Source: CALBTQ01 sp036725605
Lineage (GTDB): Bacteria > Lernaellota > Lernaellaia > Lernaellales > Lernaellaceae
Direction: 5' to 3'
Length of the DNA: 64,000 nt
NCBI GenBank assembly: GCA_036725605.1
Contig: DAIMDW010000003.1
Coordinates: 62,001-126,000, forward strand
Shown: piece by piece, positions 44,694 to 53,553 of the stretch
Layout of the letters: every line of letters begins with the position of its first letter
Position numbering within the stretch: the stretch's first letter is position 1
Program-made: the position numbers and the translations under genes
Notes under the pieces: model-generated
Databases searched by the model: none
What the model was told of the DNA's origin: nothing
The model's input: only the letters and a program-made list of their open reading frames with translations

Positions 44694-47423
44694 TTAGAAT
44701 GCGCGCGTATTGGGCACCGTACTGGCGACCATCAACACCCGCACCGGGATATCCATCACACCCAAGACCGGAATCACCATGCCGGCCATGGTCTGACCGT
44801 CGATGACGGTCATCATGCGACCGTCGCGGCTGTAACGCAGCAGGCTGGGGATCTTCATGCGCATGTCGTGCACGAGGAAGGAATCGAGAATCGAATTTTC
44901 CACGTGCAGGGTCATGGCGACGTCGACCTGGTTGCCCAGCAGCTTTTCCGGCGCCTGGTAGATATCGGTGGTCGAGGAATCGCGGATCAGAATGCGGAAT
45001 TGCCCCATATCCATCAGCCCTTTGTCGTCGCCGAACAGACTGACGCTGACGCTCGTGCCGAACTGCAGCGTGTTGGCGACCACGTTGACTTCCATATGCG
45101 GCTCGCCGTCTTCGTAGTAACTCAGCTCGTGCACGTTGACCGGGAAGAAGCCCATCACGTACACCGGATCCTTGATCATCGGCGAATCCATGATCATGAA
45201 GTTCGCGGGCGTGATCACTTCGTCGTTTTCCAGATAGCCGTTCACGTCGGCGTCGGCGTAGGCATAGCTGACGAACATGGTCTCGTTGAAGTTCGAGTAT
45301 TCCGACGCCACAAAGTCGATGACGATCGGCGGGCCGCCCGGCTCACGATCATAATCGGTATCCAACGCCAAACCGTCGAGGTTGGTCACGCCTTCGTTGA
45401 TCGTCCAACGATACAGATGGCCGATGATCAACTCTTCGTCCGGTACGAAGTCGAAGAACACCGAATAATGTTTGCGCGTGCCCGGCACAAGGCGACCGCC
45501 GAGCGTCAGATCGTACAGCCCATAGGTTTCGCCATAGACGAGGCTGTCTTCATCGACGATCTGCGTGAAGTAAAATTCCGGGAAGAAGTTACGCGCCATC
45601 TTGTGGCCGTCGCCGCGCGCGGGCACGGACGCGGCCACCATCGGCGGATTCACCGCCGACGACTGGTAAGGCATCGTGGTGAACGACCAAGTGCGCGTCT
45701 GCGTCGTTTCGTTGCCGGCGATGTCCTTGATGCCGGCGAGCGCCACGATGCGATAAGTCGTGTTGGGGTCCAGCGGCTCGTCGGGCGTGAACCAGATTTT
45801 CGGATCGAAATTGTCGTACTTGCCGGCCACGCGACCGTCGGGCCCTTCCAGGTAGATGTAATCGCGAATGGTATCCGGATCGATCGGCTCGGAGAAGTAC
45901 AGTACGACGCGGTCGCCGGCCATGCGCGTGGGCAGGTATTCGCGAATGTCCTCCGGCGTCACGATCATGTCGACCGGCGACACCGACTTGATGGTCGGCG
46001 GCGTCGTGTCCTGCATCGGCGCACTCGGCAAAGTCGGCGGCGGAATCATCTGCAACGACATGTCGACCGGGAAGAATTCGGGGCCGAGGTTGATTTCCGC
46101 AAAGCCGGCCAGTTCGATGTGCATCGCCTCGTAATCGGGCATGCCGTCGACCGGCTTCACCGACGCCTGGCCAACCAGCACCGTGCCCAGGATCGGCTGC
46201 GGCATCAGGCTGTTGGAGGTTTCGTTCTCGAAACTCATCGCCGAATCCAGCGTGATGCGCATCGTCGCGGGCAGCCCCGCTTCACCGTGCACGTATTCGG
46301 AACCGGACATCGTGCCGATCGCGTCGGCAAGCAACGTCACGGTGATCTCGCCGGTGAAGATGCTCGATTCGATCACACCGCCGACCAGGAACTGCAGCGA
46401 CTTGCCGGTCAGTTTCTGGCCCTTGCGCACGACGAAAGGAATGTTGTCGGGCGCAACGACGCTTTCGGCAAATTCGCTCCACAGCCGTCCGCCGGCCTTG
46501 GTGTTCGTCCCGCCCAGGAAGACCGACTGCGAGAACATGGAATTGAGCTGGCGCGGAATGTAGGTGCTCATCGGGAACTGATCGTTGTCCGGCAGCGAGG
46601 CGCAAAACGATTCGCCGTCGAGCACCGACGGGCAATGGTCCATCGCCAGTACGGTGCGCTTGCCGGTCGACTGCGCCACGAAATCGACGACGTAGTCCTC
46701 GGCGAGCGCCTGGTTGTTGTAATCGCGTAATTGCTTGTCGATGGTCAGGCGATACGTGTGACCGGGAACCAGATCCTCGTCCGGATCGAACACCACCTGG
46801 TTGGAGCGACCGAACACGTTGCCCGGATGCGCTTCGCCGGTGTCCAGGTCGACAAAGCGGATGCTCTTGCCGAACTCGAGCGTGTCGCGATCGATCGGCT
46901 CGTTGAAGAACATGCGGAAGGTCATGAAGTCCCAGCAGGGCTCGCCGGGCAGCGGCTCGACGCGCTCGACCGAAAGCTGTTCGGCCGCCTTGGGCATGCG
47001 CATGCCGGTGGTGAAGGTGAACGTCTTTTCCGTGGTCAGCTCATGCCCATTGAACGAACCGACGCCGGGCAAAACGTGCACGGTGTATTCGCTACGCTCG
47101 TCCCAATGCTTGATCGGTTCGACGATGATGGAGTTGCCGTACACGCTGATCTTCGCTTCCGGCATGGTGCCGCCGGGATCCAGCACCTTTACGCGTGAGT
47201 TCAGCGTATTGGCGTCGATCGGCTCGTTGAAGTGGACGACGACCTTACTGCTCATCGTCACGTTGTATTGCCCGTTATGCGGAATGGTCATGGTCACTTG
47301 CAGCGGCGCCTGTTCGGCCGCCGTCTCCAACGGTTCGAATTCATCGCCGCAGCCCAGCGCAAACAGCGCGAGCAAGAGCGCCAGCGCCGCGGTGCGAATC
47401 ATGGTTTGCCTATACTTTTTCAT
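44694..47423 (-). CDS. Large lipoprotein with repeated Big_5 domains, copy 2
   Basis: A 909-residue protein with lipobox FALGC (Cys25) followed by GDEFEPLE. Four Big_5-like domains are marked by VVVHFNEPIDANTL, FRMFFNEPIDRDTLEFG, VVLYFSEPIDPDTIRD and PEFYFTQIVDEDSLVYGE. It is a paralogue of the 913-residue protein at 25322-28063, with the same order of segments (RNQ/SNQVVFDP, VRKGQ, SPVD, PDYEAMHIELAGFAEI). It lies 15 bp after its FadL partner. The middle region without Ig signature (about 270-490) is the best conserved by eye, so it may carry the specific function. Confidence 0.85.
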   Translation of the reverse strand: MKKYRQTMIRTAALALLLALFALGCGDEFEPLETAAEQAPLQVTMTIPHNGQYNVTMSSKVVVHFNEPIDANTLNSRVKVLDPGGTMPEAKISVYGNSIIVEPIKHWDERSEYTVHVLPGVGSFNGHELTTEKTFTFTTGMRMPKAAEQLSVERVEPLPGEPCWDFMTFRMFFNEPIDRDTLEFGKSIRFVDLDTGEAHPGNVFGRSNQVVFDPDEDLVPGHTYRLTIDKQLRDYNNQALAEDYVVDFVAQSTGKRTVLAMDHCPSVLDGESFCASLPDNDQFPMSTYIPRQLNSMFSQSVFLGGTNTKAGGRLWSEFAESVVAPDNIPFVVRKGQKLTGKSLQFLVGGVIESSIFTGEITVTLLADAIGTMSGSEYVHGEAGLPATMRITLDSAMSFENETSNSLMPQPILGTVLVGQASVKPVDGMPDYEAMHIELAGFAEINLGPEFFPVDMSLQMIPPPTLPSAPMQDTTPPTIKSVSPVDMIVTPEDIREYLPTRMAGDRVVLYFSEPIDPDTIRDYIYLEGPDGRVAGKYDNFDPKIWFTPDEPLDPNTTYRIVALAGIKDIAGNETTQTRTWSFTTMPYQSSAVNPPMVAASVPARGDGHKMARNFFPEFYFTQIVDEDSLVYGETYGLYDLTLGGRLVPGTRKHYSVFFDFVPDEELIIGHLYRWTINEGVTNLDGLALDTDYDREPGGPPIVIDFVASEYSNFNETMFVSYAYADADVNGYLENDEVITPANFMIMDSPMIKDPVYVMGFFPVNVHELSYYEDGEPHMEVNVVANTLQFGTSVSVSLFGDDKGLMDMGQFRILIRDSSTTDIYQAPEKLLGNQVDVAMTLHVENSILDSFLVHDMRMKIPSLLRYSRDGRMMTVIDGQTMAGMVIPVLGVMDIPVRVLMVASTVPNTRAF

Positions 47424-47438
47424 GGCGTCACCTCTCGC

Positions 47439-48704
47439 TTAAAACCGCAGGGTCAGCGAACCGACCACACCATGCAGACTGCCACTGCTCTCGTACTCGA
47501 CATCGTCGCCGTTCTCGACGGTCCGCGGCGCCAGGTAATGATAGAAGTAGCTCGCGCCCACCGTCAGCGGCTGCGCCATGAAGGGGATGAAATCCACGTC
47601 GTACGCCGCGCCCAGGCTCGCCGCGTGCTTGTCGTTGTCCAGCACCGCCGCATCGCCCAGACCCGGGTCGACGAACGGGGTTTGTTCGAAGAAATAGCCC
47701 GCACGCAACTGCAGGTTTCGCCAGGCGCGATATTCCACGCCCAAACGCGGCGTGTAGGTGTCTTTGGTTTCGAAGTCGGCTTCATCCTTGACCACGTCGC
47801 CGTCTTTGATCTCTTCGGCAAAATCGGCCCAGTTGGCCCAGGTCAAGTCGAAGGCGATCATCAAGTCCTTGACCGGAAACACGCTGACGCCGAACGCGGC
47901 CTGCTGCGGCACGTAGCCGTCCTTGAAGCCCATCACCAGGTTCAACTGGGTCAACGGCGAATCGCTGACCAGCGCTTTGGTGGCCGCGTCGATATCGGAA
48001 AATTCGGCCATGCCGCGGCCGCGGTAGGTCGCACCCAGGGTGATCAGCGGATGCACCGGCGCGTAGATGCTGACGATCGGCGCGATGGCCGGTTCGGCGC
48101 TGACCTGAATTTCTTCCTGCTTGGTGTTGCCGGCCATGTCGGTTTCGGCGACCAGCGTGTTCTCGCCTTTGACCATGATATAACCGCCGCCGCCCAGGTA
48201 AAGCTGCGGCAGAATCTCGACGCCCAAGCCGGTGACCATCGTCACGCTGGAAAGGCCGTAACGCAGAAACTGGCCGCGATCGTCGCGCCGTTCCTCGAAG
48301 TTGAGAAACGATTTGAGGTTGTTGTCCACCGCCACGTCGAAGCCCAATCCCAAGCCGTGTTCGTTCTTGAAGAGCTTGGAGAGGTTCATCGTAAAGCCGA
48401 TGAGAACGACCTTGTTGGCCGTGTCGAATTCAACTTCCTCACCGTCTTTCACGCCGCCGGTGAAATCGGGATCGGCCAACAAGTAGTTGAGATCGATCTG
48501 GTTCACGCCGATGGCGCCCAGGGCCGCCGGGTTGAAATAGGCGGCCGAATAATCGCCGCCCACCGCGGTCATTGCGTTGCCCAAGCCGATCGACTTGGCG
48601 GAAAGTCCGTAGGTGTTGGGGATAAACGTCAATCCGGCCTGCGCCGCCGTCGCCCAACCGATAACCAGGATGAATAAAACCGACACCAAACAAACACGCC
48701 TCAT
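47439..48704 (-). CDS. FadL/OmpP1/TodX family outer-membrane protein, cassette copy 2
   Basis: A 421-residue barrel protein with signal peptide ending TAAQAG and the opening FIPNTYGLSAKSIGLGNAMTAVGGDYSAAYFNPAALGA. It ends VVGSLTLRF. More than half of its residues match the barrel at 28076-29344 by eye, including long blocks such as RYGLSSVTMVTGLG and QVSAEPA. It is the first gene of the second FadL/Big_5 cassette, with a candidate promoter 54 bp upstream. Confidence 0.9.
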   Translation of the reverse strand: MRRVCLVSVLFILVIGWATAAQAGLTFIPNTYGLSAKSIGLGNAMTAVGGDYSAAYFNPAALGAIGVNQIDLNYLLADPDFTGGVKDGEEVEFDTANKVVLIGFTMNLSKLFKNEHGLGLGFDVAVDNNLKSFLNFEERRDDRGQFLRYGLSSVTMVTGLGVEILPQLYLGGGGYIMVKGENTLVAETDMAGNTKQEEIQVSAEPAIAPIVSIYAPVHPLITLGATYRGRGMAEFSDIDAATKALVSDSPLTQLNLVMGFKDGYVPQQAAFGVSVFPVKDLMIAFDLTWANWADFAEEIKDGDVVKDEADFETKDTYTPRLGVEYRAWRNLQLRAGYFFEQTPFVDPGLGDAAVLDNDKHAASLGAAYDVDFIPFMAQPLTVGASYFYHYLAPRTVENGDDVEYESSGSLHGVVGSLTLRF

Positions 48705-48757
48705 TCGCTACTCCCTCTTGATGGTAGTTGGTATACCGTCTGTATTTCTCTCCACAT

Positions 48758-48786
48758 TTTCTATGCTCGGAATTCGAACTTTCCAA
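48758..48786 (-). promoter_or_regulatory. Candidate promoter of cassette 2, TTGGAA-17-TAGAAA
   Basis: On the minus strand TTGGAA (48786-48781) and TAGAAA (48763-48758) are 17 bp apart, about 54 bp before the FadL start. A small inverted repeat ATTCTC-ttttag-GAGAAT lies just upstream (48795-48812) and might bind a regulator. Confidence 0.45.
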
Positions 48787-48951
48787 TTTAGGACATTCTC
48801 TTTTAGGAGAATTTTATTAATTGTGCAATCGATTAATGGCCTTGATTACAAAGCAATAATAACTGACATAAACAACCGATCTTTACCGAACGATGCTCGG
48901 CGGGTATGGTGTCGCATATTATTTGCCGTAACCGAAACCAGGAAGGACACC

Positions 48952-49776
48952 ATGGAATTCTCCCAGCGCAACGTGTACATCAGCGGCGGCACCAGCGGCA
49001 TCGGCCTGGCGGCGGGCGAATTGTTCGCCTCGCTGGGCGCCAACGTCTACGTATTTTCGGTGGACCCGGAAGAGAAACGACTGGAAGCTCTGGCCGCGCT
49101 GCAAAAAGCGGCCCGCACTCCCGACCAACGCTTCGAAGCGGTCGCCCTGGACGTCACCGACCATCTGGCGGTCGATGCGACCCTGCGTGCGGCGGCGGAA
49201 TCCTTCGGTGCGCCCTACGTGCTGATCAACAGCGCGGGCATCGGCGGGGCGGTGTATTTCGAGGAACTGTCTTACGAGCGCTTCGACAAAACGGTGCAGA
49301 TTTCGCTCTACGGAGCGCGTAACGCCTGCGCGGCGCTTATTCCATACATGAAGGATGCCGGCGGTTACGTGGTCAACGTATCGTCGATGAGCGGATTGAT
49401 CGGCCTGATCGGCTACGCGGCCTACGCCAGCGCCAAGTTCGGCATGGTCGGATTGTCGATGGCCCTGCGCAGCGAATACAAAAAACACGGCATCAAGGTG
49501 TCGGCGTTCTGCCCGCCTCAGGTCGACACGCCTCTGCTGCGCGAAACCGACAAAACCAAACCGCCGGAAGTCAAAGCGATCAACAACAACGCGGGCGTGC
49601 TCACGCCGGCCGAAGCCGCCCACGGCTTGCTCATCGGCATGAAAAAGGATCAACCGATCATCGTGCCGGGCACGAAAGGCACACTCTTTTACCACTTCAA
49701 CCGGCTCTTTCCGCGTTTGCGCGAACGGATGACCGACCGGGTCATCCGGCGTGTTCAACAACAAATGAAGGGGTGA
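48952..49776 (+). CDS. SDR family oxidoreductase (resembles 3-ketosphinganine reductase group)
   Basis: A 274-residue short-chain dehydrogenase with SGGTSGIGLAAGELFASLGA at the nucleotide site, INSAGIGG, the catalytic Ser in NVSSMSG and YASAK. The C-terminal extension (IIVPGTKGTLFYHFNRLFPRLRERMTDRVIRRVQ) is hydrophobic/basic and resembles the membrane-associated tail of the 3-ketodihydrosphingosine reductase branch. That assignment is tentative. The ATG at 48952 has AGGAAGG upstream; longer reading frames into the AT-rich leader lack support. The stop abuts the stop of the convergent MFS gene. Confidence 0.87.
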   Translation: MEFSQRNVYISGGTSGIGLAAGELFASLGANVYVFSVDPEEKRLEALAALQKAARTPDQRFEAVALDVTDHLAVDATLRAAAESFGAPYVLINSAGIGGAVYFEELSYERFDKTVQISLYGARNACAALIPYMKDAGGYVVNVSSMSGLIGLIGYAAYASAKFGMVGLSMALRSEYKKHGIKVSAFCPPQVDTPLLRETDKTKPPEVKAINNNAGVLTPAEAAHGLLIGMKKDQPIIVPGTKGTLFYHFNRLFPRLRERMTDRVIRRVQQQMKG

Positions 49777-51057
49777 TCACGCTTCGAAGTTCAGACTGAC
49801 CTTGGCGACCTTGGCCAGGTCGCGCGCATACCAGAACGAACCGATGAAGAATAGGATCGACGCGCCGATCATGAAAAACGGCAGCGTGGACATCGCCTTG
49901 GCCAGCCCGACCTTGTCGGAGACCGCGCCGACAAACAGCGGTCCCAGCGAGCTGCCCAGCAAATTCTGCACGATCACGCAGATGGCGTAGGAGATCGCGC
50001 GCAGACCGGGGTGAATCACATCCTGCGTCACCGCCGCCGCGCCGGGCAGGAACGCCACCGCCGCCGCACCGCCGAACATCAGCGTGACGTATTCGAGCGT
50101 CCCGTCAAAAACCCAGAACGCCAGCCCCAAAAATAACGCGGTCGTTATCGTCGCCAACGAAGCGAAAAGCATCCGCGCATTGGCGCGACGCTTTTGCCAA
50201 TAGTCGGCCAGGAAGCCGCCCAGCGGAGCACCGACGAGCGCCGCGAGCATCACCAGGCTGCCCTTCATGCTCGCCTTGTCCATCGTCAGGCCTTCCATGC
50301 GCTCGTAGTAGGTCGGCAGCCACGAGATCATCGCGGTGGTCACAAAGGTGCAACAGGCGAAGGCAAAAAAGGTAAACATCACCGACGGCGTGCCGGTGAA
50401 TTCGCGGATAGTGTCCTTGAAGCTCATTTTCGAGGTGGCCGGCGCTGCCGCCACATCGGCCTGAGCCGGCGCCTCTTCGGTTTTCACGAGCTGGACCGTC
50501 TCATAATCCTTGACGAAGAAGAACAACACCGAGACGATCAACCCCGGTGCGGCGATCCACAGGAAGGCATGCTGCCACCCGTATTTGACGGCGATGAAGC
50601 CGCCGACGACCATGCCCAGCGCGCTGCCCAGGGGAATCGACATATTCCAGAAGCCCATGATCAGCGCCCGTTTGTTTTGCGGGAAGAGCGCCGAAATCAT
50701 TGCCGTGCCGCCGGGCGCGTAACCGGCCTCGCCGACACCGACCATGCAACGGGCGATGAACAACTGCGTGAAATTGCCGGTCGCCGCGCACAAGGCGGTC
50801 GCCAACGTCCACAAACCGGCCATGATGCCGATGGCCTTACGCCGGCTCCACCGGTCAATCAGCACGGAGATGGGAAACGTCAAAACCGTGATCGACCAAT
50901 AAACGGCCGAAACCATCATGCCGCACTGCGCATCGGTGATGCCCCAATTTTCTTTCAGGAAAGGGAAAAGCGAAACGATGACCATGCGGCTGGCGTAATC
51001 GGAAATGTAAAGAATAAACAGGAGAGAGAACGCGAAGTACACATGACGTTTTTTCAC
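49777..51057 (-). CDS. MFS transporter (Spinster/ACS-like)
   Basis: A 426-residue inner-membrane protein with 12 hydrophobic segments in two halves, joined by a loop near 190-215 (VKTEEAPAQADVAAAPATSK). The MFS loop 2-3 motif is DRWSRRKAIG and the TM4-5 region has ARCMVGVGEAGYAPGG, typical of the spinster-like and anion:cation symporter groups. The likely substrates are organic acids or lipids. The start is GTG at 51057 with GAGGAG upstream. Confidence 0.9.
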   Translation of the reverse strand: MKKRHVYFAFSLLFILYISDYASRMVIVSLFPFLKENWGITDAQCGMMVSAVYWSITVLTFPISVLIDRWSRRKAIGIMAGLWTLATALCAATGNFTQLFIARCMVGVGEAGYAPGGTAMISALFPQNKRALIMGFWNMSIPLGSALGMVVGGFIAVKYGWQHAFLWIAAPGLIVSVLFFFVKDYETVQLVKTEEAPAQADVAAAPATSKMSFKDTIREFTGTPSVMFTFFAFACCTFVTTAMISWLPTYYERMEGLTMDKASMKGSLVMLAALVGAPLGGFLADYWQKRRANARMLFASLATITTALFLGLAFWVFDGTLEYVTLMFGGAAAVAFLPGAAAVTQDVIHPGLRAISYAICVIVQNLLGSSLGPLFVGAVSDKVGLAKAMSTLPFFMIGASILFFIGSFWYARDLAKVAKVSLNFEA

Positions 51058-51129
51058 AGGACGCTCCTCGCTCGTGAAGAGTGATCGGACTCGGCAAATA
51101 GGATCATTGGTCTATATCATATTCCTACT

Positions 51130-53394
51130 CTAGTTTGAATAGCCTTGGTCGTTTTGCCGCAGGAAAATGAAGGGCGCGTCGAAAACAACGGCTTCCAGAT
51201 TCAACGAGGCGCCTCCCCGCCAGGTGAAAACGGCTGACCGTGCGCCGCCGGGCACCTGGATTTCGCTTGTGTAGCGGAACCACTCGGCCGCGCTGAACGG
51301 TCCGATTTGGTCCGCGCCCAACTCGTTTTCACCATCATCCAGGAAGGTCAGGAAAAGCGACACTTCGGAAAGCCCGACCAACGGGCGCATGGCTCCGCCC
51401 CAGGCGGCCGTCAACGTTTGCGCCTCGATTTGCGCGGCATAAGCGCTCAAGTCGACCGTCTGCGTCAGGGAAACGTTGGACATGGTCGTCAAACCGGCCA
51501 CCCAATGCTCGCCGGTGAAGGAGTTGATGTCGGCGTTGGCGATCGGTCCGGCATAGCGATCGACGCCGACCAGCATCAGGCCGCTTTTTTCCCATCCCGC
51601 AAAACCGTCTTCGAAAAGCGGATTGGTCACCAGATTGCCACTGACCTGCCCATGAGGTTCGCCCGCGTCGACCACCGATAAATGCAGCCCATCGAAGGAC
51701 GCGGCGTTGAACAAAAGACCGAACATCCCGCCAACCGCGCGCAACGTTATGCGCACCTCACGCGCTCCCGGCGGCAACGGTTCGACCAACCGCCACGGCT
51801 GCCAATACAGCGTGTCCAAGCGGCCGGACGAATACCAGGCCAGCAAACGCCCATCGGCGTCGAAGACTTTGGCCACCGCCTCCGTTTCATCATAGGGCCG
51901 CTGCACGTTCGACGGACCTTCGGACATGTACCCGGTTCGGCTGAAACCACCGAACTCCAGGTAGGCGCGTCCGTCGTCGATCGTCTCGGCCATGGCGGAA
52001 ACATCGATCGTCTGTTCGGCGGTCCCGTGCGATTTGAGCAAGGCCAGACCGGACACGAAATGTTCGCCGACGAGCGATTCGACTCCCCACCAGTCACCGT
52101 CCTTCACTTCCATTTTGCTCAAGGTCCAGGCCGCGCCGCCCTCTTCGAAGCCGTTATCGGCGATGAGATTTTCGTGATAGACGAAGGTCAACGATTCGCC
52201 CGCTGCAATTACGTTGCCGTCGATGTCCTGCCCGCCGGTAACAGTAACCGTCAGCGGCTCATCGATCGGCATCGCTTCGTTCAGGGTCACCAAAACCAGT
52301 TCGCCGTCGCCGATGGGCTCGGCGTTGACCACATTCAACTCGCCGGCGTCGTTGTGCACCGTCACCGTGGCCTGGATCATCGGTTTGTCGAACAACAGGG
52401 CAAAAACGTTCTCGTCGAAACCAAGCACCGCATCCAGCAGATAAGGCGCCTGGGGAGCGGCGGTCGGCGGAAAGGCGATGGTCGAAAATTGCAGTTTGTG
52501 ATCCGCGAGGATCGGCGAGAAGTTGACGATTTTACCGTCCACCGCGCAAGCGCCGGAGGCCTTGTTGAAGAGATTGTTGTCGATCAACAACGCGCCTTCG
52601 GTGCCATAAAACATGTTGGCCGGCCAGGAAACGCGCTGCGAGGGAATCAGTCCCAGCGAAGACCAGGAGTCGGCAAATTGTTCGTAAAGAATATCGAACT
52701 GACTGGACCCCGGCTCCTCGTTCCAGTCGCCGCCGGCGATAATTCGCTCCGCCGGATCATCCGCGATTATGTCGTCGATAAATTCGCGGCACTGCGCGTC
52801 GCCCTCGGAATTCCACCCCAGGTGCACCGCATAGACCGAGAACTCGACGCCCTCGATCGAAGTGGTCGCGTGCGCCACACTCCGGCCCGCCTCCAGGGAG
52901 ATGCCGACCGGATCGAGCAATTCGGTGAAGGAAAGAATGGTCAGGCCGCCGTAGCGAAACGATTGCATGCCCAATTCGGCGGCGAGCCCGGCGCTGTAGT
53001 CTTCCGGACATTCCTGCAGAAAAAGCAGATCGAAAGGAAGATGATCGGCGATGCCCTGGGCCAACTCCTCGATGGAAGCCTCGTTGCCGCCGTGCAGATT
53101 GTAACTGCCGACCGTCACCAGCGTATGGTCGCCGACGTCGCCGCCGCATAGATAACGACCCCACACCAAATCGTTATTCAGCACCGAATCGTCATCATCG
53201 TCCGTCGTGTCGTCATCAATCGTGTCATCGTCCGCCGTATCGTCATCGGCGCTGTCATCGTCGCCGGTATCGTCGTCGGTTGCGTCGTCGTCGCCGTTAT
53301 CATCATCATCGTCATCATCGTTTTGCGAGCAGGAAATTAAAAGGATCATGCAAAAACAAATGATCAATGCCGAGAACCAGATGTGTCGCTTCAT
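51130..53394 (-). CDS. Endonuclease/exonuclease/phosphatase-domain lipoprotein with Asp-rich linker
   Basis: A 754-residue secreted protein with lipobox LLISC (Cys22), followed by SQN and an Asp-rich linker to about 70. The EEP domain (about 88-310) has SYNLHGG, LFLQECPED, the His in VYAVHLGW, GGDWNEEP and the final DH in ILADHKLQF, so the catalytic set is complete. A Big_5-like Ig domain follows (FALLFDKPM, about 330), then two carbohydrate-binding-like jelly rolls (LIADNGFEEGGAAWTLSK and LVTNPLFEDGFAGWEKSG). It could be an extracellular nuclease or a lipid phosphodiesterase. Confidence 0.87.
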   Translation of the reverse strand: MKRHIWFSALIICFCMILLISCSQNDDDDDDDNGDDDATDDDTGDDDSADDDTADDDTIDDDTTDDDDDSVLNNDLVWGRYLCGGDVGDHTLVTVGSYNLHGGNEASIEELAQGIADHLPFDLLFLQECPEDYSAGLAAELGMQSFRYGGLTILSFTELLDPVGISLEAGRSVAHATTSIEGVEFSVYAVHLGWNSEGDAQCREFIDDIIADDPAERIIAGGDWNEEPGSSQFDILYEQFADSWSSLGLIPSQRVSWPANMFYGTEGALLIDNNLFNKASGACAVDGKIVNFSPILADHKLQFSTIAFPPTAAPQAPYLLDAVLGFDENVFALLFDKPMIQATVTVHNDAGELNVVNAEPIGDGELVLVTLNEAMPIDEPLTVTVTGGQDIDGNVIAAGESLTFVYHENLIADNGFEEGGAAWTLSKMEVKDGDWWGVESLVGEHFVSGLALLKSHGTAEQTIDVSAMAETIDDGRAYLEFGGFSRTGYMSEGPSNVQRPYDETEAVAKVFDADGRLLAWYSSGRLDTLYWQPWRLVEPLPPGAREVRITLRAVGGMFGLLFNAASFDGLHLSVVDAGEPHGQVSGNLVTNPLFEDGFAGWEKSGLMLVGVDRYAGPIANADINSFTGEHWVAGLTTMSNVSLTQTVDLSAYAAQIEAQTLTAAWGGAMRPLVGLSEVSLFLTFLDDGENELGADQIGPFSAAEWFRYTSEIQVPGGARSAVFTWRGGASLNLEAVVFDAPFIFLRQNDQGYSN

Positions 53395-53481
53395 GATGAA
53401 CTCCCTGTAACTTGTCGTTCGCGAAGTGGAATTATGTCGGATAACGACAGATGAAGCAATTCAACGTTGAGTATTTAACCC

Positions 53482-53510
53482 TTGACAGAAACATCGGCTT
53501 TCCTTTTTAT
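53482..53510 (+). promoter_or_regulatory. Promoter of the S8 protease-like gene, TTGACA-17-TTTTAT
   Basis: A perfect -35 TTGACA (53482-53487) with a 17-bp spacer and a -10 matching four of six consensus positions. Transcription would start near 53518, giving a leader of about 36 nt before the ATG at 53554. Confidence 0.55.
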
Positions 53511-53553
53511 GTTTCGTTGGCTGAAGAGGTGTTTCTCATCGTTGGAGTTCAAA

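Noticed and set aside
53482..53553. Upstream start for the S8 protein at 53482
   Set aside because: This TTG is the -35 box of the promoter; the ATG at 53554 has a ribosome site and starts a proper signal peptide.
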